This document shows positions 11,072 to 21,800 of a DNA stretch of 64,000 nucleotides, piece after piece (position 1 is the first letter of the stretch; each line of letters starts with the position of its first letter). Source of the stretch: Gorsachius magnificus (taxonomy: Eukaryota; Chordata; Aves; Pelecaniformes; Ardeidae); contig CM067084.1 of assembly GCA_034008185.1 (NCBI GenBank), positions 15,023,385 through 15,087,384 on the forward strand, written 5' to 3'. The notes beneath the pieces are model-generated. The model did no database searches and was not told the DNA's origin. It was given only the letters and a program-made list of their open reading frames with translations. The translations under genes and the position numbers were made by a program.

Positions 11072-11190
11072 TGTCTTCTTCATCCGTAATCTTGATCATG
11101 GTCTCTTTCTGATCCCCAATCTGAATTCCTCCTCGTCCTCATAAATTACATCATCCTCCAGAGTAACCACACAGGGCTTCTCAGTTTCTC
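11072..11190 (-). pseudogene. FREM2-like: FREM2-like exon: fourth Calx-beta domain, second part, with internal deletion
   Basis: The acceptor ctttctgcag|GAGAAA opens ETEKPCVVTLEDDVIYEDEE then EFRL, matching FREM2. About 15-17 codons of the family sequence are then missing. Homology resumes in another frame as DQKETMIKITDEED, with a donor A|GTGAGT. In the original frame translation runs to a stop. The lesion is a frame-changing deletion that cannot be a homopolymer error. Confidence 0.82.
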
Positions 11191-11802
11191 CTGCAGAAAG
11201 GTATGAAGGAAGAACAAGATATTATCTTCACAGGAGTACCAGGACCAGGATAAAACCAAACCAAAACCCCCACACTTTTTCAGGCCTGCCATAGAAAAGA
11301 CAGTCTTAAGAACATGGACGCAGAGACTAAGTGCTGACTGGCACACTTCAATTTTTTTTTTGTTGTGTTTGAGTCAATCTCTGCTAAAGAAAAATCCCAT
11401 GACTCTGCCACAATGGCAACTAAGCAGCATCCCTTCCAGCGTTCAGCGGGGTATGTATGGCAAGGAACCTGCTGTTCCGATTCTCCTCTGCTGAAGGCAC
11501 CCCATCAGTATTATTCCTGTTTATTCTCATGAACAAGTGTGACGCTCAAAAGTGTAGCAGAGGATGTTCAATATTACCGAATTCTTTATAGTCCAACTTT
11601 GGCCATAAAAATCTTCTAAATGCTGCTGTCATAGTTACAGAACTCTTTGTTAATTATTTCTGTGCCACCACCTTCATCCACAGAAGTTCAACTGGCATAG
11701 CAACTCCCAGAGTGTCCTGGAGGTCTAGCTCTTATTTGCCATCAGATTACTTGTCAGACAAAAGTAACACATTATTTTCTAATTCCAATGGGAAAAGCTT
11801 AC
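11191..11802. other. intron
   Basis: No feature recognised. Confidence 0.6.
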
Positions 11803-12004
11803 CTGGAAGAAACACCACTACAGAATCATCTGTATTTGGCCTCTCCTTGTAGTCCATCATGACTTGGGCAGAACCCTGGCAAGTATAGCAACACACTGTG
11901 GATTTATGGTTAATGTCACCACTTCGATATATGAGGGCCACCAGCAGTTCATCTTTTTCATTTGCCATGTACATTGGTTCTTTGAACTGGACTTTGGGTA
12001 CCAA
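11803..12004 (-). pseudogene. FREM2-like: FREM2-like exon: fourth Calx-beta domain, first part
   Basis: The open frame gives [40 protein letters not shown], then [20 protein letters not shown] and VVFLPG, a close match to FREM2. The donor CCAG|GTAAGC is good. At the 5' side homology reaches about 12,004, but the preceding bases read gttctgttg with no AG. The nearest AG is inside the homologous part (cccaaag, 11,993-11,992). The acceptor is thus weak or lost. Confidence 0.85.
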
Positions 12005-12380
12005 CAACAGAACATATTATGCAAGTTGAAAAGGACCTTTACACATGGGCATAAAAAATTGAAAACATTCCTCGATTAAAAAAAAAAACAACCATTTTTT
12101 AAACTTAGCATTTTATTTGCTAACCTTTTACAATAAACTGAAGACATTTCAGATTTACACATGCTTTTTAAACACAGATTTTGAATCTAGATGAACTCAA
12201 ATACTTTCCTGGCCTGCAGCAACTAATTGCCAACTTAGTACTAATTCTGTCACGAATCTTCTCACAGTAGCTAAGACTTGGTGATTTTTTTAAAAAGCAT
12301 TTGAGCCACTTCAGAGCTGTGGGATTATTTTCTGTCAAGCAGTCTCTTTTACCTCTGATGCAGAGAGGAAGTAGGTGCAT

Positions 12381-12577
12381 CACAGAAAGGGTTGTCAGGC
12401 ACTGGAATGGGCTGCCCAGGGAAGTGGTCAAGTCCCCATCCCTGGAGGTGTTTAAAAGACGGGTAGATGAGGTGCTTAGGGACATGGTTTAGCAGTGGAT
12501 GGCAGCGTTAGGTTAAAGGTTGCACTTGATGATCTTAAAGGTCTTTTCCAACCTAAACGATTCTATGATTCTATGAT
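12381..12577 (+). mobile_element. CR1 LINE 3'-end fragment
   Basis: The fragment starts in [20 protein letters not shown], includes LRDMV and the CR1 3' untranslated part (CTTAAAGGTCTTTTCCAACC), and ends in ATTCTATGATTCTATGAT. It is a severely 5'-truncated copy in the same orientation as the one at 2.3-3.0 kb, inside an intron. Confidence 0.95.
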
Positions 12578-12642
12578 ACCACTGAGGACAAAAAGGGATG
12601 ATGACCACAATTCCTCCCCCACTGAAGTCAGAGTGAGACTGT

Positions 12643-12679
12643 AACCGCTCTTCAGAGAGCGGTTCGTCTGAGAACGAAC
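12643..12679. repeat. two overlapping small inverted repeats
   Basis: AACCGCTCT (12,643-12,651) pairs with AGAGCGGTT (12,656-12,664). GTTCGT (12,662-12,667) pairs with ACGAAC (12,674-12,679). They lie 65 bases past the 3' end of the second CR1 fragment. Confidence 0.7.
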
Positions 12680-13364
12680 TTTCTAAAACAATATAGCTTC
12701 TTTAAGTCTTTGAAGTGCAGTGAATTTGCAGAAACCTGAGACTGCTGACAGTCAGCTCGGTTTATTTAGCAAGTGCTGGAGAACCTGTAAATGGTGCTGT
12801 GTTGAGTGTCATTTACTTTTAAAGTTTTACACCTACCTTTTTTTTTTTTTCACCTTAATGCTCCCCTAGAAGAGACAACACAGTTACACCTTCATGCAAT
12901 GGCAATCTGCATAATTATTTGAAAAACTTAGCTCCCTACAATTTTTGGTGTTCAAGTAACTACTAGGGGAAAAAAGTTTAATCCCTATTCCTTCTCTAGC
13001 TTCACAATGAATATTCATTTAAACAAATAGCCTTAATACACCAGGCATAAACAAACGTACTTTTAGCTCATAGCACAGTTCCATTACTACATTAACTAGT
13101 CCAAAATAGTATCTTCAAGTACCTAATGAGAAGGAAGACAAGGCAGAGTGAAGAGCCTGCACTATAGCCCCATGTTTCAACTTCAGGTGTAGCACACAGC
13201 TTTTAATCTTTATAATGCAGTTGCGGTAAATGATGTATCACAGCACTTAATACACGTAGTAGTTTATGCTATTGCCAAAAGAGCTCTTTCACCTTCTAAG
13301 TGCACTTAAAACACTAAAAGGAAAAACTAATGGAAAAACTCTCCCCCACCCTCGTTATACTTAC

Positions 13365-13574
13365 AGCCTGTGACAGTGTCATTGATAAACACAGTAGTTG
13401 TGCTGGGCTTTCCAAGCACTGCATTCGCAGGCATGCAGAGAACTACTTCAAACTTCTCTGGTCCTTCAAGAATTGGCTGGCCCAAATCATCAAGGATGAT
13501 GACTGGAAACACTTGCATGTTGACTCCCGGTGTAAAATCCAGGTTACAGCTGATGCCCACATAATCAACTCCAG
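13365..13574 (-). pseudogene. FREM2-like: FREM2-like exon: third Calx-beta domain, C-terminal part
   Basis: The acceptor cccaaacag|CTGGAG and donor GGCT|GTAAGTA are good. The 210-base frame is open: [20 protein letters not shown], then [20 protein letters not shown] and [17 protein letters not shown]. It continues the preceding exon in frame. Sequence features match FREM2 ([24 protein letters not shown]). No lesion is seen. Confidence 0.9.
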
Positions 13575-15737
13575 CTGTTTGGGAAGCAACAAGATTTATA
13601 TGGTCAGTTACTACCATATGTTAGCTTGTACATTTGTGAAATGTGTTGCAGCTGTTTCTATTGCTGTCCTGGAGAAAATTTAATTTAGATTTTTGTCACA
13701 TGCAAATAAACTTAGGAATAATGAACACACAGTGCAACACACACACAAATACATGTATCTGGATCATCATTTACTCTTTATGCCATCAGCACAATTAAAA
13801 CTTTCTTAAGATCCCTAAACTGCAGAGTAACAGGCTACAGTCTCAACAACATGCAACAGATGTCCACAGCAATTTAACCCTTTTGCTCAACTCTGGACTA
13901 CATACATGATGGTTTTACTTAGCTATTTACTTTTAAAGGAGCAGATGTCTGTCCCAGAATAATTCCAGCTATACCCAAGAAAAAGTGTCTTGCGCTAGGC
14001 TGGATCACTGAGCTTGAAAATCATGCTGTTAACCACAGTTGCATCCCTAAAAGAAGCAGGCAGACTGAGTGCAGGTGAAAACACCTAGAATGACTTTTTT
14101 GTGTGTGTTAAATCGAAACTGGAAGATGTATAATGACTTCCTCCTTCTACTTGTGTCCTATTGTTTCATTGAGATTCTGACTATTTCCGTAATTTTGCAT
14201 TTTTTTTTAACCAGAGCGTTCCTCCTTACCCCCTTTTCTACTTGTTGCTTGTAATGACAGCGATTCTTTCCCTTCTTTGTCACAGAATGTTGAAGTTTAC
14301 ATACCTAAAAGCAATTGTGCCTTTAATTTCTTTTCTTCATTATGGATCAGAGGCAAGGAACACTTACCTGCAGAAAAGCTGACCTCCCTGATCAGTTCTG
14401 TGCATCATGAAAACTACAGTTCTTGCACAGGTTTTGTTCTTTCCTTAATCAAATAATGCATGCATAGGCATTCCATATACAACCATATCAATAATTTTTG
14501 TGTGCAAAACTCTATATAGAAAAGATTTAGTGATTTTTTTCCAAATCATAACTAGGCTTTAACAGAAGTGATTTTTGAAAAAAAACCCCTATAAATACAA
14601 GATTAGAAATGAACTTAGTTTGCTATTTATACACAATACAGAAAATCCAGTAGGACTCAATAATATTTCTTCATCTGAATAGCAAATCCTCACATATTTG
14701 TCACATACGTTGTCTATTTTGCTAAGCACTTGTCTGTTCTTCAGTAACTGTAGTCAAATTCCATTTCTGTGTATGTACCTTACAAGTTAATTAACTGTTC
14801 CTTCAATCATACCTGCTGCATTACTAGTTGCTGTGATTCTTTGTTATTTTGGTAGTGAATCTAATTATGTATCACATACATATTAAAAGAGACAATTTTG
14901 CTTTCAGCTTGATTAATATGAAAATTTCTGAAGTCTCGACTGTCTCTTGCCAGTGTGTCATCAGTTTGTTGGGCTGAACAGAGAAATTCTCATTAATGCA
15001 ACCAATTTCCTTGACACCCAGCAGCTATAACTGCTCCTTAAAATTAACTTAGCAGCTAGCAAGTCAAGCAACATATTTGAACAGCACCGTAAAATTTTGG
15101 CCGGCCTAAGTATTCCCCAAAGTCTGATCAGGAAAATGACTTTTTGCTGGGGCTGAGACAGGGGTTTACAGAGAGAGTCACCAGATTTTGCGTATTTTGA
15201 GTCAGTGTGGGACAGAGAAAAGCCTTGGAGGTCACAGTGGTGGTGCCTTCCAGAATTTCCTCCACAGTAACTGAGACACCCTAAAATCTCAGATATACCA
15301 GCTCTCATAGATAAATAAAGCTTCCTTGGCTAATGTACTGATAACATCATTTCAGGGCAACAGCAGATTTATGCTGTAAATTCAGTTTTATTCCCGGAAA
15401 CACAGTGCTATAAAGACAATACTCTCTCTCTTACTCCAACTGTTTCTCCCAATGCCTGCCATCCATTAAGGTGCAAGTAAATTAATGATCATTTTATTCA
15501 CATCCATTCTGTAGTCTTCATCAGAAAGGCAGTGCGCTTAGCCAACCTGCCTTTGCCACATACAACTGGGACACAAATATAATATTTTCTACCTGATAAA
15601 TCCATGTCTGATGTCTTTTACTTAACTTTTCCACCCCATATATACACTGAAGATAAAGAAGAGTGAATGCCAGATACCCCATTTTCACACTCACGTACTC
15701 TAAAGCAACCTGAGTGACATTTTTATGAGGAACTCAC
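13575..15737. other. intron
   Basis: A minus-strand ORF of 115 codons at 14,961-15,308 has no recognisable motif. Nothing else is seen. Confidence 0.55.
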
Positions 15738-15887
15738 CTGCTGCTGACATGGGTTCTGTTTTTCTGGAATGCACCGTGACAGAAGCTGCTTTGGACAGAT
15801 CTGTTCCAGTCCTCCAGACACGAGTCTCCATGTAACCAGCACTTTCATCTACTTGAGATTCAGTGTTATCGACGTACAAAGCAGGTT
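15738..15887 (-). pseudogene. FREM2-like: FREM2-like exon: third Calx-beta domain, N-terminal part
   Basis: The acceptor tctctatttag|AACCTG and donor GCAG|GTGAGT are both good and the frame is open. Translation gives [20 protein letters not shown], then [20 protein letters not shown] and KTEPMSAA. The VDESAGY and [10 protein letters not shown] motifs are characteristic of FREM2. The exon joins the next one (13,365-13,574) in frame, so this piece looks undamaged. Confidence 0.88.
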
Positions 15888-16032
15888 CTAAATAGAGAGA
15901 GAAATGCATGTATTTTTGAAAGAGCCTCTTTTGGCCTGCTCTTCGGCACGTGTATATTTAGTGCTTAAACTCTCCAGTCTGGCTTTTAATGCTCAAAATC
16001 TGCAGTTTGACTTTTAATATGTTAACAGCTGC

Positions 16033-16055
16033 AAAAAAAAAAAAAAAAAAAAAAA
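16033..16055. repeat. poly-A tract
   Basis: Run of 23 A in an intron. Confidence 0.9.
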
Positions 16056-18002
16056 GCATTACCAATTTCCCCTGCAAATCCCAGTAATACTTACTGTCCA
16101 CTTCCATAAACATTATTATGCACCTGCCTAACAATTTAAGGGTTTTTTTTTTAATCCATTAAAAAACAAACTAAACATTCTTTGAATTAAGTAAATAAAG
16201 TGTTATATGTATATATTTTTGTTCTTATCTGCAGTTGACGGAGATCTTCCACAGCCGCCTGTTCAGCTTACTGGCTGTTTACCTTACCATCTAAAGTAAA
16301 AAATTTCAAACCATTTCAAAAACTGTGACTATGTAGTGTAACACAGACATAAGACATGGGATAGTTCTTCCATTATATTTTTGTTAAGCAAACCAAGGAA
16401 AATTTTTTTTTTAAATTTACTATTAAAGGAAATATATACCTAAATCCACCTTCCCCTCTCTCTAAAAGATAAAGGCAGTTTTCAGGATTTCAAGAGTTTA
16501 AACTTTTTTTTAAAAAATTGTTTTCAAAGCATATATTTAATATGGATGTGGCAGATTAAAGGGTTACAAACTGGTGGGGTTTTTTTTTTTCAGTGTGGTA
16601 AACTGACTTTAGTTATTCAAAGGGAATACAAAAAGTTGCACAATCCAGGTAATGGAAAATGTCAATATTAAATTGTTTTTTAGCAGACTGCTGTTTAGCA
16701 TGAGAGATCAATCATCACAAGACAGTCTCAAACTAGCACCAATTTAGCCGCCTTTCTGAACACCCACCAAGAAGAATGAAGAAGCACACACTGGAGACAC
16801 ATTATACCTGCTGCTTTTACTAAGTAACGGATAGAGTCTGCTAAATTCAATACATGGCCTCCTTCACTTTTTTCACCGAAACAATAGTAGGCTTTCTCTT
16901 GCTATCAGTATTAATAGAGCCTGAAAAATTTTTCCTGTGTTGCATATTACTACTACTCTATATTAACACAATGTAGAGAATCTCTCCAATACCATAGGAA
17001 CATTATTTTAGCACAATACCCGGTATCTTCTTTAGCAGAACAGCCACAGTTGCACAAAAGCCCGGCACTCATCTAATATGCTGCATTTCTATTGTACCTC
17101 CTGGGGAAATTCAAACAGCTCTGAAAAGCTTTAGAAGTCAGGATTGTTGTCTCCTACAGCTGGGGAAATGGAAGCTTAGAGTAAAACACCATGGTCTGTA
17201 AAGAGTTTTAAATTTTTGGCTACCTGGTGTTTTCCAGAGCTGAGTTTATTACTGAGCTTAAAGCCAGTTTTATAGAAGGAACAGACAGTTTCCAATGACT
17301 CAATATGCCAGTTTATAGCAGGCTTATTTTGTAGTCAAGAACTATATTTGGAAAACTTAAGATTCAAATGAGTTGAAGAAAGAGTAGTATTATCAATTAC
17401 CTGTCTGTATTAACAGCAGTATGAGTGACTATCACCATGCTGAAAGTCAGCGCACCACCACCAACTCACATTCACACATCTCTGAATATCTAGTGAAGAC
17501 AGGGTTGTGATCTGAACTTTATAGCTGGCCTCTAGCCTAACCAAGCCCCCAAAATCTCATTTGATTTTAGAAATAGTTTAGTTCTAAATCTACATCATGA
17601 CCAACTCCATACATTGTCATCTTTGATAACACAGACTCACAAATGAGATAAAAAACAGCAAAGACAATTTGTTGCTTCATGCAGACTTCTGTGTCAGTTA
17701 CGTTTAAACAAAAAGTGATACTCAACACCTGTAGTCTGTCAGTTTTGAAATACTAGTTCTTGCTGAATCGACTGAAGCCCTGACTTGTTTTTTTCCAGCT
17801 GCACAGTCAAATAAGCAAAACACTGACAACAGGAAAAAACCCACACTGGGGACCTCAGTTCTCATTCAGGATATAACAAAGGTCAGTCAGATCCTCAAGA
17901 ACAGGAGAGGTACAGGACTGGACGAACCACTTTTTCCCTCTAAACAATCACTGCAGGGACAGGCATTTAGCAGGAAAAAAACCAGTGCCTCTTCAAAAAA
18001 AA

Positions 18003-18095
18003 GGTATACATATATGTATCCATATGCATACACACATATAAGTATGTGTACATACATGTATATGTATATATGTGCAAGCACACACATACATATTC
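18003..18095. repeat. degenerate TA/CA/TG microsatellite
   Basis: Alternating purine-pyrimidine sequence (TATACATATATG, ACACACATATA, ATGTATATGTATAT) for about 90 bases. A minus-strand ORF here is only a translation of the repeat. Confidence 0.85.
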
Positions 18096-18258
18096 TTACA
18101 TTTTATGCTTTAAAATAGCTGTCTTCAAGCAGAGAACTAGACACACATAAGTTGACTGCAAAAATCACTTGTTCCAGCTACGGAAGTTACTGGCAATACT
18201 TGCTGACAATAACTGCATTTGCTCTCTTACCTATCAGTTATCTAGCTAGATAACATAC

Positions 18259-18361
18259 CCTGGTGCTTAGAACAAATGACCATCAGTTCTTGACTGACAT
18301 CTCCAGATCTTCTAAGAGGAATCAGCACTTCACCTGTATCTTCCTCTACTTGGTATTCCAT
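18259..18361 (-). pseudogene. FREM2-like: FREM2-like exon: second Calx-beta domain, first part
   Basis: Translation gives [20 protein letters not shown] then [15 protein letters not shown], matching the FREM2 segment with YSVEED and [11 protein letters not shown]. The donor CCAGG|GTATGT is good. Homology continues about 14 bases upstream of the only nearby AG (cttcag), into a stretch with a strong pyrimidine tract but no AG of its own. The original acceptor therefore seems lost and part of the exon would be skipped. The expected continuation of this Calx-beta domain was not found between here and 15,887. Confidence 0.75.
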
Positions 18362-18621
18362 CTGAAGAATATATACATGATGAGAGAAGGGGGGAACCAA
18401 GGTTGAACACCTGTATGCCACTACATACAGAGTATGAATTTAGCAAGGGAAGAAATTTAGTAAGAAATACAAATTCCTTGTTCAGCTAGGTGAAGCTTTA
18501 AGACGGGGCTGAACCACAACAGAGCTAAGACAGATGTGGTATATGGGTTCTCACAGGACCTGCAAATGAACATTTCTGCACCTAATCACAAATTCTAAGG
18601 GAACGAGAAGTGATGCATATG

Positions 18622-18851
18622 ATCACCAGGATCCATGATTTCAACTGTTGCTACTGCTGGAATCTCGAGGGCAGCCATAACCGGATCAGACAGAACCACC
18701 TGGAATGTTTCAGATTCCTCGTATTCATTATCTGCAAATATCCTCACTCGCCAGGTAGCCGGGGCCTGTCCTGGATTGAACTGGACCTGTTTCTGAGGTT
18801 TCCCCTTGAAGTCTTTACTGGTTACTGCCGTACCATCTTTGGTTACAATAC
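18622..18851 (-). pseudogene. FREM2-like: FREM2-like exon: first Calx-beta domain
   Basis: The acceptor ttttatgcag|GTATTG opens a clean frame: [40 protein letters not shown] and [20 protein letters not shown], ending [11 protein letters not shown]. This is a Calx-beta strand pattern with the family-specific FKGK and QFNPGQ motifs. Calx-beta domains are Ca2+-binding beta-sandwich modules known from Na/Ca exchangers. No consensus donor follows DPGD: the sequence reads GTGATCATATGC, so the 3' splice boundary appears damaged or shifted. Confidence 0.88.
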
Positions 18852-21800
18852 CTGCATAAAAATTCATAGGAATTATTCTCCCTGTGTTTTAATATTTTAA
18901 TAAAATTAAACCCACCACCACAAAAAATAATTTTAAAATATTAATCTGGCAGTTACTGACCTTCAGAAAAAGATAAGGATGGTTATATCACACCTTCTCT
19001 AACATTGCTGCATAGCTCATAAAAAAATAGGTAATGAGGGTAGGGTCCTGCCTTTTGTGTGCATAAAGAATTGTATTTGCATGAAAAATTCCATTGACTT
19101 CACCTGCCGGGAACTTAAAACCTATACAAGCATCAACAAAGTTACTGAGGCATGAGGTTATTTATCAAATATGACTGAACAGAACTGTTCAACAGGACCA
19201 GGTTTCCCATCTATATAAAAACTTGTGGAACAAGTTTTCCAGTTATGCCTTCAGAAGAGATTTATCTGCCTGTTAAGAAACTTATTTATGTCAATTAGGT
19301 GTTCAAGGTTTTGTGGAAGGTATAATTTAGTCACCCACATAAAAAACCAAAAACCAACCGAAAAGCAACCCCACCGCTCATCTCTTTCAAAGATAAATTA
19401 ATCATTATATGTTTAACACTTTGTGCTTACAGTTTCTGTTACTGCTCTGTATCTGTGCTGTACTTATACACACTTAAGATCTGTGGAGATCTTTTATCAC
19501 TTTTATCTGTACACTAAATAAGCCCTAAAAACTTTTGCCATCTGTCCGTCTTGCCTCTGCAGATGCTCTCCTGGCTAGGTGAGGAAATAACTGGACATTT
19601 GATGTGGAATTGAAGCTCAGTGCAACAGAACAACGTTCTCAGGGATTATTTGATCCACCACACTGTGCAAATTCGCTCCTTCTTTCCCACCCCCATTTTT
19701 TCTTCCTTGTGTAACTCTAAACTGCAATACCTAGTCACATACCCATCCTCTCTGCTGGGGTATTATCCAAGCAGAAGCTTTTCGTTGTGCAGGCTGAAAA
19801 GACTGCACATTCTCATCTTAATAAAAAAACCACAGAGGGTAGTTACATAGAGATTCTAGGGCTAGAGATGAATCCATGTTGTTCAAAGTTAAGCAGCAGA
19901 TGAGGATTTAACTCAAAGTAGGGTTTATTTCCTATTCAGATCAGATGGCTTTTGCTGCAGCATGAGTTCATAAACTGGTGATAAATCATTAATGTTTTGA
20001 AAGAGCAAAACCCATATTCAGTAATGTGAAGATGTTTTTTTGAAAAATCACATGCAGGATGCTACAACTGACTTAAGGATTTATTCAGCTTTTTCTACTT
20101 AATGCAGCACAAACACTCAACTTAAAACTTTTTTTTTTTTTTAAGTGAGGCTATATCATACATAAAAATATGTCATAGGAAGGCACTCAAGAAAAGATGA
20201 TTTTAAATACAAAGAGTTGTTACATATTTTTAAGCTTGCATATTTTTATAGCTAGGTTTCTTGTTTGTTTTAATCAAAGGTGCACACATACTGGCAGAAT
20301 CCAACTGTGGATGTAATGAAGCGAAGATCTCTAACTCACCATGGAGTTTTAAAATTCATTGCTGCCTTTGAGTTTCAATCCAGCATTAGTTCAAATATAT
20401 GAGCATCATTTTATTAAGGTTCAACACCAGCAATTACAAGTCACTTTACCTCCCCAGTTGAGAATGGCTCAAGTTGATGGCTTACGTTTTTGTTGGAGAA
20501 TCGGATGGCTAGTGAAGAGCTTCCGAAGGCTGTGAAGTATGGAATCATTCCTAAATTATTTAATTCCTAAATTCCCATAGTTTCTCTACTCCACAACTGC
20601 TTAGGTTTTAAATGCCTGATTTAATTAGTACTCAGATTATAGCCCAAATATATTTGTGTTGTGCAAAGCAAATATTGCCATACATGGGTTTAAATGAGAA
20701 AACCCCATAAACTTTAAGCCTTCTTTCTTTTTGTTTTTGAATCAGGAAGAGAAAGAGCTTTCTGCTCAGTGCTTCTTGAGTCGCTCCATTGGTGCAAACA
20801 TTTCATGATTCCTATTTATTTTGCAGAGCTGTCATGATCGTACTCTGCTATCCCATGATAGCATGCTCGTAACTTCAGTGTGCTCTACAGCTGCCACCTC
20901 TGCTAGCAGATGACCCTTCAAGAATTTCTAGTAGCTTTCAGATTTTCTCATAGATCAAAGGCCAGCATAACACTGCCCTTGTAAAGTGAGGAGCTGTAAC
21001 TAACTTCTCCACAATTTGGTTCTGCAAGCAGAGACCAACTACTTCAAGAACTTACTTCTTTACATATAGCTAAATTCAGTGTGTTGCGAAATGTATCCTC
21101 CTGCCAAAAAAACCAAAGCAGAGTATCCCAATTTCTGTTCTGTTGTCTGGCAAGGGACCTCAGGAAAAAGACACTGGGCAAACAGCAGAAGTCCATTTTA
21201 TTGATTTGTTCTTAAATCTACTGATATACATACTCACTTAAATTTCTGGGTGGCAGCAGTGGAAAATGAAACACACAGTCACATCTGAGCAATAAAAATC
21301 TATACCTTCGTTATTCTCATTATTTGATATTTATTATGTAAACAGAGGAACCAGCAACCATGGAACAGCTCCTTAATAGCTGCCTTTTCTAGTGCAAGAA
21401 GCTTCAAACATTAAAGATTTACCTCAGAAGAGGTTTCTTGCAGATATCCTCTGCATCTGAGGGTCACCTCCAGAAATTTAGAGTTCTTGTCTACGATGTA
21501 ATTCCCCTTCTCCAGTGAAATCCAAGCCCAGTTCAGTCAAAATGGCTGACTCTTTAACATGTTCCCCCTGTCTCACAGAAAAAGTATCCTGAATACTACA
21601 TATAGTTTGCAAAACACAACTAGAATTCCTTAAGGTCATTGCTTAGGTATATTTATACCATGTCAGGAAAAAGCCAGCCTGCTTTTTCACCTGCAGATAA
21701 GAGGCACAGAGGTGCATCTCATGAACCACAATGGCCCACTCTCCCCGACCTCCCAGAGTTGACTGGCATACGTTTTCCAAGAGGCTGGATGCTAGTTCAG

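Larger units (their letters stand above)
12005..13364. other. intron with CR1 fragment
   Basis: Apart from the CR1 fragment and the small inverted repeats, nothing is recognised. Confidence 0.6.
15888..18258. other. intron region where Calx-beta exon sequence is missing
   Basis: About 85 codons of FREM2 (rest of the second Calx-beta domain) belong between the flanking exons but were not found. The stretch is AT-rich and holds a poly-A tract and a microsatellite. Confidence 0.5.

Noticed and set aside
14961..15308. 115-codon minus-strand ORF considered as a missing Calx-beta exon
   Set aside because: It lacks the DYVGIS, GETFHV or DDSLYEEEE-type motifs and lies on the wrong side of the exon at 15,738.
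17887..18087. Minus-strand ORF rich in Ile, Tyr and Val
   Set aside because: It is a translation of the TA/CA microsatellite.
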